Assembly (NCBI GenBank): GCA_041595355.1
Contig: JBFHKO010000015.1
Coordinates: forward strand, 1-22,561
DNA: 22,561 bases
From: JBFHKO01 sp041595355
Lineage (GTDB): Bacteria > Pseudomonadota > Gammaproteobacteria > Enterobacterales > Aeromonadaceae
Direction of reading: 5' to 3'
Position 1 is the first letter of the stretch; each line of letters begins with the position of its first letter. The translations under genes and the position numbers were made by a program. A model generated the notes under the pieces. It was not told where the DNA came from, did not search any database, and saw only the letters and a program-made list of their open reading frames with translations. Shown piece after piece: positions 6,624 to 12,907 of the stretch.

Positions 6624-7997
6624 GTGCAGTTTGAATCAGTCGTGTGGGATGAAGCCCTGATCCAGAAGTACAATTACAGCGGGCCCCGCTACACCTCCTA
6701 TCCGACCGCCCTGGAGTTCAGCGAGGCGTTCGGCTATCAGGATTTCCTGCGCGCCGCCGAGCAGTATCCCGAGCGGCCCCTCTCCCTCTATGTGCATATC
6801 CCCTTCTGCCACCGGCTCTGCTACTTCTGTGCCTGCAACAAGATAGTCACCCGTCAGACCTGGAAGGCCGCCGAATACCTGGAGTATCTGGCCAAGGAGA
6901 TCGCTCACCAGGCCCCGCTTTTCGCCGGCCGTACCGTCACCCAGCTGCACTGGGGCGGCGGCACACCCACCTACCTGAGCCCGGCCCAGATCCGGCAGCT
7001 GATGGCGCTGCTGCGCCAGCATTTCCAGCTGGCGGAGGAGGGGGAGTTCAGCATCGAGGTCGATCCCCGGGAGATCGACCTCTCCATGCTGGATGTACTC
7101 AAGGAGGTCGGCTTCAACCGTATCAGCATGGGGGTCCAGGACTTCGACAAACGGGTGCAGGAAGCCGTCAACCGGGTGCAGGACAACGACTTCATCCGCG
7201 CCCTGGTGGCCCGGGCGCGGGAACTGGGGTTGCGTTCCACCAATCTGGATCTCATCTACGGCCTGCCGCTGCAGACCCGCGCCAGCTTCCGGCATACCCT
7301 GGAAGAAGTGGTGCAGATGGAGCCGGCTCGTCTGTCGGTCTTCAACTATGCCCACCTGCCCAGTCGTTTCGCCGGTCAACACAAGATCAAGGAAGAGACC
7401 TTGCCGGCGCCGGCCGAGAAGCTGGCCATGCTGCAGGAGTCCATCGAGTTTTTGACCGCCCAGGGCTATCAGTACATCGGCATGGATCATTTCGCCAAGC
7501 CGGACGACGAGCTGGCCATCGCCCAGCGCCAGGGCAAGCTGCATCGCAACTTCCAGGGCTACACCACCCAGGGCGAGTGCGACTTGCTGGGGCTGGGGGT
7601 CTCTTCCATCAGCATGCTCGGCGATGCCTACTCCCAGAATCAGAAAGATCTCAAGCGCTACTATGAGCAGGTCGAGAAACAGGGCCATGCCCAGTGGAAG
7701 GGCTGTGCCCTGAGCCGGGACGATCTCATCCGCCGGGATGTCATCAAGCTGCTGATCTGCAATTTCAGCCTGCGCTTCGCCGACATAGAGGCCCGCTACC
7801 AGCTCGACTTCGGCCGTTACTTTGCCGCCGATCTGGCCCTGCTGCAGACCTTTGTCGATGACGGCCTGGTGCAGCTGAGCCCGGATGGCATCCGCGTGGG
7901 GACCACGGGGCGGCTGCTCATCCGCAACATCTGCATGTGTTTCGACAGCTACTTGCGCGACCGTGCCCGTCAGCAGCAGTTCTCCCGGGTCATCTAG
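6624..7997 (+). CDS. hemN: Oxygen-independent coproporphyrinogen III oxidase
   Basis: The 457-residue protein equals E. coli HemN in length. It is a radical SAM enzyme that decarboxylates two propionate side chains of coproporphyrinogen III to give protoporphyrinogen IX without oxygen. The 4Fe-4S/SAM motif is HIPFCHRLCYFCAC: C62, C66 and C69 bind the cluster and C71 is also conserved in HemN. WGGGTPTYLS, INFxR-type SMGVQDFD and the C-terminal HemN domain ending LLIRNICMCFDSYLR follow. The start is GTG at 6624, supported by GAGGAG (6612-6617) and the conserved N-terminus with PRYTSYPTA. The last residues, FSRVI, match E. coli, so the insertion sequence directly after has not changed the protein. 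I see no FNR-type site upstream. Confidence 0.97.
   Translation: MQFESVVWDEALIQKYNYSGPRYTSYPTALEFSEAFGYQDFLRAAEQYPERPLSLYVHIPFCHRLCYFCACNKIVTRQTWKAAEYLEYLAKEIAHQAPLFAGRTVTQLHWGGGTPTYLSPAQIRQLMALLRQHFQLAEEGEFSIEVDPREIDLSMLDVLKEVGFNRISMGVQDFDKRVQEAVNRVQDNDFIRALVARARELGLRSTNLDLIYGLPLQTRASFRHTLEEVVQMEPARLSVFNYAHLPSRFAGQHKIKEETLPAPAEKLAMLQESIEFLTAQGYQYIGMDHFAKPDDELAIAQRQGKLHRNFQGYTTQGECDLLGLGVSSISMLGDAYSQNQKDLKRYYEQVEKQGHAQWKGCALSRDDLIRRDVIKLLICNFSLRFADIEARYQLDFGRYFAADLALLQTFVDDGLVQLSPDGIRVGTTGRLLIRNICMCFDSYLRDRARQQQFSRVI
7994..7997. repeat. Left target-site duplication CTAG
   Basis: CTAG directly before the left end of the insertion sequence matches CTAG at 9025-9028. Its last three bases are the TAG stop of hemN. 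Confidence 0.85.
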
Positions 7998-8023
7998 GTG
8001 TGATCTCTCTGTAGGTTGTTCAC
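7998..8023 (+). repeat. Left terminal inverted repeat of the IS481-type element
   Basis: The outer five bases (GTGTG) and an inner block of 11 bases (AGGTTGTTCAC, 8013-8023) match the reverse complement of the right end. The eight or so bases between mostly differ; in all 18 of 26 positions match. Such two-block ends usually mean an outer cleavage part and an inner transposase-binding part. Confidence 0.85.
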
Positions 8024-8090
8024 TCGGAGCATTTCCGGAGAATTGGAGGCGCCAACCAAACCAACCATCCGAGGCCCCGAGTGAACAACC
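8014..8090 (+). promoter_or_regulatory. 14-bp inverted repeat covering the transposase start codon
   Basis: Bases 8014-8027 (GGTTGTTCACTCGG) are the exact reverse complement of 8077-8090 (CCGAGTGAACAACC), 49 nt apart. The right arm contains the GTG start codon (8081-8083); the ribosome binding site GAGG (8071-8074) sits just before it in the loop. In RNA that starts outside the element the two arms can pair and hide the start, whereas a transcript starting inside would lack the left arm. This resembles the protection from outside transcription known for IS10 and IS50. Confidence 0.6.
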
Positions 8091-9028
8091 ATAAAAATGC
8101 CCGATTAACTGTCTTTGGTCGACAGCTTCTTGTTATGCGGATCCTTGAACAGGGCCTGCGCGTTGAAGAGGCCGCTCATGCCGCCGGGGTCAGCACCCGA
8201 ACCGCTTACAAGTGGCTCACCCGATATCGCCAGGAGGGGCCTGATGGCTTGCTCAATCGCTCTTCTCGACCCGCATCCTGCCCTCACGCCATCGATGAGC
8301 AGCAGCAACAGATGATTATCGAACAGCGCAAGCAACGACACACCTACCGGCACATAAGCCAAGCGCTGGGCATCGGACACAGTACCGTCGCCCGTGTCCT
8401 GCAACGAATGGGACTTAATCGATTGGCTAATCTGGAGCCCGCTGCTCCGGTACAACGCTATGAACATGAGAAACCTGGTGATTTGCTGCATTTGGACATC
8501 AAAAAGCTGGGGCGCTTCCGTCGTCCCGGCCACCGCGTCACCGGTGATCGCAGTCAGGTTTCGCCCGGTGCGGGGTGGGAGTATGTCCATGTGGCGATTG
8601 ATGACCACTCCAGTGTGGCGTTCAGCTCCTTACATCCGGATGAAACGGGACGAAGTGCCTGCCTGGCACTGATACAGGCACTTCGCTACTACGCCCGGCT
8701 CGGTATCCATTTCAGTCGGCTACTCACTGATAATGGAGCATGTTATCGCTCGAAACGCTTCCGCAAGCTGTGTCGTCGCCTGGGGCTCAAGCACCTGCGC
8801 ACCAAGCCCTACACGCCACAAACTAATGGCAAAGCCGAGCGCTTCATTCAGACCGCTCTGCGTGAATGGGCCTACGCACGGAGCTATGAGTCGTCAGAAC
8901 AGCGGGCCGAACACCTGCTACCGTGGCTGCATGAGTACAACTGGCATCGTCCTCATGCCAGCTTGAACTACCAGCCCCCAATCAGTCGTCTTCAATCCGT
9001 GAACAACCTGGTGGGTTTACACACCTAG
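8081..9028 (+). CDS. IS481-family DDE transposase
   Basis: The 315-residue protein has an N-terminal helix-turn-helix region (about 10-110) with VEEAAHAAGVSTRTAYKWLTRY, followed by a second, Arg-rich helix pair, and a C-terminal RNase H-fold integrase core (about 130-300). The catalytic triad is D139 (LHLDIKKLG), D217 (LLTDNGACY) and E253 (GKAERFIQ), with 35 residues between the second D and E. The element's ends are its substrate. Start GTG at 8081 with GAGG 6 nt upstream. The reading frame has no stop inside the element: codon ACC uses the last two element bases plus the C of the target, and TAG (9026-9028) comes wholly from the target duplication. The frame looks intact and the triad is complete, so the enzyme is probably functional. 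Confidence 0.95.
   Translation: MNNHKNARLTVFGRQLLVMRILEQGLRVEEAAHAAGVSTRTAYKWLTRYRQEGPDGLLNRSSRPASCPHAIDEQQQQMIIEQRKQRHTYRHISQALGIGHSTVARVLQRMGLNRLANLEPAAPVQRYEHEKPGDLLHLDIKKLGRFRRPGHRVTGDRSQVSPGAGWEYVHVAIDDHSSVAFSSLHPDETGRSACLALIQALRYYARLGIHFSRLLTDNGACYRSKRFRKLCRRLGLKHLRTKPYTPQTNGKAERFIQTALREWAYARSYESSEQRAEHLLPWLHEYNWHRPHASLNYQPPISRLQSVNNLVGLHT
8999..9024 (-). repeat. Right terminal inverted repeat of the IS481-type element
   Basis: Read on the minus strand it starts GTGTGTAAAC and contains the same inner block AGGTTGTTCAC as the left end. It encodes the last residues of the transposase. Confidence 0.85.
9025..9028. repeat. Right target-site duplication CTAG, shared by two stop codons
   Basis: On the plus strand TAG (9026-9028) ends the transposase; on the minus strand TAG (9027-9025) ends ppx. 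It is the duplicate of 7994-7997. Confidence 0.85.
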
Positions 9029-10512
9029 ATGTGCTGCACGCGCAGCTCCCACTGCTGATCCCGCAGGTATTTCTGCTCCCGCTCCAGGTTCTGCATCAAC
9101 AGGCGATGTTCCCAGGTCCAATGGCCGGGCAACATCAACGTCAGGCTGTCGGCATCGACGCTGGCGCGCAGGGACGGCACTATGCCGTCCTGACGCCGGT
9201 GGTGCAGGGCCACCGCCAGACGCAACAGACGGATGCAGCGCCACACGGCCTCATCGTCGTAGTTGGGAATGCTGACGAACTCCTGGCGCTTGAGCGCCTT
9301 GCGGTGGAAGCGCGCCAGGCTGGCGAGAAACTGCTGTTCCTCCTGGTTGAAGCCGGGCAGATCCGAAAACTGCAGCAGGTAGGCGGAGTGGCGATGGACC
9401 CCGGAGTAGTTGATCACCAGCCCGATTTCGTGCAGCTCGGCCGCCCACCCCAGCAGGCTGCGGTAGTGTTCGCCGGGCAGCGCCCACGCCTCCTGCACCT
9501 GATCAAACAGCTCCAGCACCGAGGTCCGGACCCGTTGTGCCTGCCGCCGATCGATGTGATACATCTCGGACAGTCCCTGGGTGGTGCGGGCGCGGATATC
9601 ATGGTGCTGCAGGCGCTGCTCGAACTCGTAGAGCAGTCCCTCGCGCAGGGCCCCGTCGGAGTACTCCATCTGGCGGATGCCGAGCCCCTGAAACAGCGCC
9701 AGCAGCACCGCTACCCCGGCGGCGATCACCGGTCGCCGCTCCTCCTCCAGACCCGGCAGTACCAGCTGCTCGATACGCTTTTGCTCCTGCATCCGCTGGC
9801 GCAGCCGCTCGAGCCGCTCCCGGGTGATGCTGCCGTCGCCTTCGCTGGCCAGCATCAGCTCGCGGACTGCCTTGATGGTGCCCGAGCTGCCCAGACACAG
9901 CTGCCAGCCCAGCGTCTGGAACTGGCTCAGCACCGGCTCCAGCTGATGCAGTCCTTCGAGAATGGCGGCATTGAAATTCTTGTCGTTCAGCTTGCCGTTG
10001 CCAAAGTGAGCGTGGTTGAAGGTGACGCAGCCCATCTTGCGGCTGGTGAGGGCCAGCGGCGCGAACTGCTCGCCGATGATGAGCTCGGTGCTGCCGCCGC
10101 CGATGTCGGCCACCAGAATGCGCCCTTCGGTATGCTGGGTGTGGGCAACCCCCTGATAGATGAGGCGCGCCTCCTCCTGGCCGGAGATGATCTCGATGGG
10201 ATGCCCGAGCAGTTGTCGTGCCCGGGTGAGGAAGCGCTGGGCGTTGCCGGCGACCCGCAGCGTGTAGGTGCCGGTGATGCGGATGCCGTCGGCCCGGATG
10301 CCGGCCAGTCGCTCGCCGAACAGCCGCAGGCATTCCAGGCCGCGCTGCATGGCGTCCTCGCTGAGGGCGCCGCTTTCGTCCAGCCCTTCGGCCAGGCGCA
10401 CCCGTTGTTTCAGGCGATCGATTATCTGCAGCCGACCGTCCACCACCCGGGCCACCACCAGGTGAAAGCTGTTGGAGCCCATGTCGATGGCGGCAAGCAG
10501 GTTATTGGGCAT
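9025..10512 (-). CDS. ppx: Exopolyphosphatase (Ppx/GppA family)
   Basis: The 495-residue protein (E. coli Ppx 513) removes terminal phosphates from long-chain polyphosphate and is related to GppA, which hydrolyses pppGpp. It has the actin/Hsp70-like ATPase fold: phosphate loop 1 DMGSNSFH (10-17), then SGQEEARLIYQGVAHT and phosphate loop 2 VADIGGGSTELIIG. The C-terminal half contains an HD-like region, WAAELHEIGLVINYSGVHRH, typical of Ppx. I chose ATG at 10512-10510, which overlaps the ppk stop by 11 bp and gives the family N-terminus; a longer frame upstream is a shadow of ppk. AGGAA lies about 10 nt upstream. The genes are translationally coupled. Its stop is within the CTAG next to the insertion sequence. 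GppA-type activity cannot be excluded from sequence alone. Confidence 0.95.
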   Translation of the reverse strand: MPNNLLAAIDMGSNSFHLVVARVVDGRLQIIDRLKQRVRLAEGLDESGALSEDAMQRGLECLRLFGERLAGIRADGIRITGTYTLRVAGNAQRFLTRARQLLGHPIEIISGQEEARLIYQGVAHTQHTEGRILVADIGGGSTELIIGEQFAPLALTSRKMGCVTFNHAHFGNGKLNDKNFNAAILEGLHQLEPVLSQFQTLGWQLCLGSSGTIKAVRELMLASEGDGSITRERLERLRQRMQEQKRIEQLVLPGLEEERRPVIAAGVAVLLALFQGLGIRQMEYSDGALREGLLYEFEQRLQHHDIRARTTQGLSEMYHIDRRQAQRVRTSVLELFDQVQEAWALPGEHYRSLLGWAAELHEIGLVINYSGVHRHSAYLLQFSDLPGFNQEEQQFLASLARFHRKALKRQEFVSIPNYDDEAVWRCIRLLRLAVALHHRRQDGIVPSLRASVDADSLTLMLPGHWTWEHRLLMQNLEREQKYLRDQQWELRVQHI

Positions 10513-12589
10513 GGGCAAGTTGTTCCTGACGTTTGAGGTAGTCGTAGATGGCGAGCTGGGAGCGGACCTTGCGTCTATTGCCCCGGGGCACATAGGCGTT
10601 GCTCTGCTCGGCATCGATGAGGCGCGCCTTGACGGTGTCATTGAACTGGATGTCCAGGATGTCCAGGATGCGTCGTTTGAGGCGCTCATCCAGGATGGGT
10701 GTGCCGACCTCGATGCGATGATCCAGGTTGCGGGTCATCCAGTCGGCGGAGGCGATGTAGACCCTGGGATCGCCGGCGTTATGAAAGCACATGACCCGCG
10801 GATGCTCGAGAAAACGGTCCACTATGCTGATGACGCTGATGGTGTCGCTGATGCCCGCCAGGCCCGGTACCAGGGAGCACATGCCCCTGACGATGAGGCG
10901 TATCGGCACACCGGCCTGGCTGGCGGCGTAGAGGCGGTTGATGAGCCCCGGGTCCACCAGGTTGTTGACCTTGACGGTGATGCCGGCCGGCCGACCCGCC
11001 CGGGCATGGGTCATTTCGCCGGCAATCAGGCGATAGAGGTGATGGCGAAAATTGATGGGCGAGACCAGCAGGTGATTGAATCGGGGATGCCGGTAAGGCT
11101 GATCGATGAACTCGAACACCCCCTCGACCTCGGCCGTGATCTCGGGATGACGGGTGAACAGCGAGAAGTCGGTATAGATCTTGGCCGTCTTCTCGTTGAA
11201 GTTGCCGGTGCCGATATGGGCATAACGCCTCAGCTGCTCGCCCTCCTTGCGGCAGATGAGGCAGAGCTTGGAGTGGATCTTCAGGCTGGGGAGCCCGAAC
11301 AGCACCCGCACGCCGGCGTCGGTCAGCCGGTTGGCCCATTGGATATTGGCGGCCTCGTCGAAGCGGGCCTGCAGCTCTACCACCACCGTCACCCGCTTGC
11401 CGTTGTTGGCGGCCGCGATGAGGGAGTCCATGACCCGTGACTGGCTGGCCACCCGATAGATGTTGATCTTGATGGAGGTGACGGCCGGATCGAAGGAGGC
11501 CTGGCGCAGCATCTCGGTGAAATGCAGGAACTTGTGATAGGGATAGTAGAGCAGTATGTCCCGCTGGGCGATGGCCTCGAACACGCTGGTGTGGCGGTTG
11601 AAGTCGCCGACGTCCAGGGCCGGCATCTTGGGGTTGACCAGATAGGCGCGCCCTACATTGGGAAACCCGATGAAATCCTTGAAGTTATGATAACGACCAC
11701 CGGGCATGATGGCGTCGAAGCTGCCCATGCCCAGCTTGGCGGTCAGAAAACGCACCATGGAGCGCGGCATCTCCATGTCATAGGCAAGGCGCACCGGCAT
11801 GGCGGTCAGTCGCTGCTTGAGGCCGCTGCTCATTTTTTCCAGCAGGCTGAGATCCAGTTGCGAAGAGAGGTCGAATTCGGCATCCCGGCTCATTTTGAAG
11901 GAGTAGGCGGCAATGGCGTCGTACTCGAAGAAGCCGCGAAAAATATCATCCAGGCAGAAACGAATGATGTTATCGAGGATGATGAGCTCCTTCTTGCGTT
12001 TGTTTTCCCCCGCCGGCAGGGGGATGAAGCGGGGCAGCTGATCGGTCGGGATCTCCAGCATGGCATATTTCACCACCTGCCCCTGCTGGCGCATCTCTAT
12101 GGCCAGGTAGGTATATTGATCTTTCAGAAAGCGCACCGGGTTGCAGAATTCGGTCAGCAGTATGGGGTTGATATGGCGCAGTATCTTGTCGCGGAAATAC
12201 TGCCTCAGCCACAGCTGGTTGCCTGGCGAGATCTGGTTTTCGTTGATGAGGAAGATGTTGTGACGGGCCAGGGCCAGCATCAGTTCCCGGTAGGTGGCCT
12301 CGAACACCTCGCGGACCCGGCTCAGGCGCTCCTGGAGCTCATGCAGCAGCGGCTCGGCCCGGGGATCGCCGCCATGCTCCTTGTGGATGAGCACCCGCCG
12401 CTTTACCTCGGCGACCCGCACCTTGAAGAATTCGTCCTGGTTGCTGGAGACGATGCCGAGGAAGCGCACCCGCTCGATGAGGGGGACCCGCTTGTCCATC
12501 GCCTCCTGTAACACCCGCTCGTTGAATGCCAGCCAGCTCAGCTCTTTTTCCTGCCATCGGCGGTCACTGTTGTTCTCTTCGGTCGTCAT
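10502..12589 (-). CDS. ppk: Polyphosphate kinase 1
   Basis: The 695-residue enzyme (E. coli 688) makes polyphosphate from the gamma phosphate of ATP. The four PPK1 domains are recognisable: N domain (about 10-110, RWQEKELSWLAFNERVLQEA), head domain (about 120-320), and two phospholipase-D-like C domains. The phosphohistidine is H439 in LKIHSKL, matching E. coli H435, and H458 in RYAHIGTGNFNEKTAK matches H454. It works at the inner membrane as a tetramer in E. coli. Start ATG at 12589 has GAGGTGG just upstream. It forms an operon with ppx and is transcribed away from the pst genes, so both sides of the phosphate response share one intergenic region. Confidence 0.97.
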   Translation of the reverse strand: MTTEENNSDRRWQEKELSWLAFNERVLQEAMDKRVPLIERVRFLGIVSSNQDEFFKVRVAEVKRRVLIHKEHGGDPRAEPLLHELQERLSRVREVFEATYRELMLALARHNIFLINENQISPGNQLWLRQYFRDKILRHINPILLTEFCNPVRFLKDQYTYLAIEMRQQGQVVKYAMLEIPTDQLPRFIPLPAGENKRKKELIILDNIIRFCLDDIFRGFFEYDAIAAYSFKMSRDAEFDLSSQLDLSLLEKMSSGLKQRLTAMPVRLAYDMEMPRSMVRFLTAKLGMGSFDAIMPGGRYHNFKDFIGFPNVGRAYLVNPKMPALDVGDFNRHTSVFEAIAQRDILLYYPYHKFLHFTEMLRQASFDPAVTSIKINIYRVASQSRVMDSLIAAANNGKRVTVVVELQARFDEAANIQWANRLTDAGVRVLFGLPSLKIHSKLCLICRKEGEQLRRYAHIGTGNFNEKTAKIYTDFSLFTRHPEITAEVEGVFEFIDQPYRHPRFNHLLVSPINFRHHLYRLIAGEMTHARAGRPAGITVKVNNLVDPGLINRLYAASQAGVPIRLIVRGMCSLVPGLAGISDTISVISIVDRFLEHPRVMCFHNAGDPRVYIASADWMTRNLDHRIEVGTPILDERLKRRILDILDIQFNDTVKARLIDAEQSNAYVPRGNRRKVRSQLAIYDYLKRQEQLAHAQ

Positions 12590-12667
12590 GGGCCACCTCG
12601 TCGTCGTGCCTGCATGCCGGTCACCGGCGGTTGTCTTCGCCGGCGTATCTGCAGCACGCTTCTTTTA

Positions 12668-12690
12668 TTTATATGCCATCAACATGACAC
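12668..12690 (-). promoter_or_regulatory. Candidate ppk promoter with Pho half-site
   Basis: On the minus strand GTGTCAT (12690-12684) lies exactly 10 bp before TATAAA (12673-12668). The same heptamer with the same 10-bp spacing is the promoter-proximal half of the pst Pho box. The outer half-site is not recognisable, so PhoB control of ppk would be weak or cooperative. Inferred, not certain. Confidence 0.35.
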
Positions 12691-12841
12691 AGGGGGCATC
12701 GGGCTCGCAATGCAGGGCCGCGGTCACCGGAAGGCTTCGCGGGGCGGGTCACAGATAGCCGCGCGCTAACCCCGCCGGGAGAGCGCCGGGTAGCCCGGCT
12801 AGACAAACCGCGCGCATGCCTTAAACTGTCGGAGTTTCTGG

Positions 12842-12875
12842 CTGTAACAAAAGTGTCATGTAACGGAAATAGAAT
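12842..12875 (+). promoter_or_regulatory. Pho box and -10 of the pst operon
   Basis: CTGTAAC (12842-12848), AAAA and GTGTCAT (12853-12859) match the PhoB-binding plan of two CTGTCAT heptamers separated by 4 AT-rich bases (5 of 7 and 6 of 7). Ten bases later is TAGAAT (12870-12875), the position known for PhoB-activated promoters, which lack a -35. The pstC ATG is 33 bp downstream of the -10. Confidence 0.75.
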
Positions 12876-12907
12876 GGGCGCGAGCCTAGAACCAATCGAG
12901 GTCATTG

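Larger units (their letters stand above)
7998..9024 (+). mobile_element. Complete IS481-family insertion sequence, 1027 bp
   Basis: The element runs from GTGTGATCTC to GGTTTACACAC and is flanked by CTAG on both sides. It carries imperfect 26-bp terminal inverted repeats and one DDE transposase gene occupying most of its length. Terminal GTGTG, about 1 kb size, a single reading frame and CTAG as target all fit the IS481 family, whose type element in Bordetella targets NCTAGN. Here the duplication is 4 bp: the six-base flanks differ (TCTAGG left, CCTAGA right). The reading frame is intact, with no frameshift or stop, so the insertion may be recent or still active. Removing the element and one CTAG restores a junction reading CATCTAGATG between hemN and ppx. 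Confidence 0.93.
12590..12907. other. Divergent control region between ppk and pstC
   Basis: 318 bp without a gene. It holds a Pho box and -10 for pstC (12842-12875), a -10 with one Pho-box half-site for ppk (12668-12690) and a short GC hairpin, GCCGGG-TAG-CCCGGC (12785-12799). Confidence 0.8.

Noticed and set aside
8105..8608. 167-codon minus-strand frame inside the insertion sequence, a possible second gene
   Set aside because: It has no recognisable domain, and IS481-family elements normally have one gene. It is read opposite the transposase helix-turn-helix region.
7992..9030. A 6-bp target duplication as described for IS481 of Bordetella
   Set aside because: The flanking hexamers are TCTAGG and CCTAGA, so only the central CTAG is duplicated if the element ends are GTGTG and CACAC.
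10513..10689. N-terminal extension of ppx by 59 residues within ppk
   Set aside because: It is a Ser/Thr/Arg/Pro-rich shadow of the ppk reading frame. The family N-terminus starts at ATG 10512, which overlaps the ppk stop in the usual coupled way.
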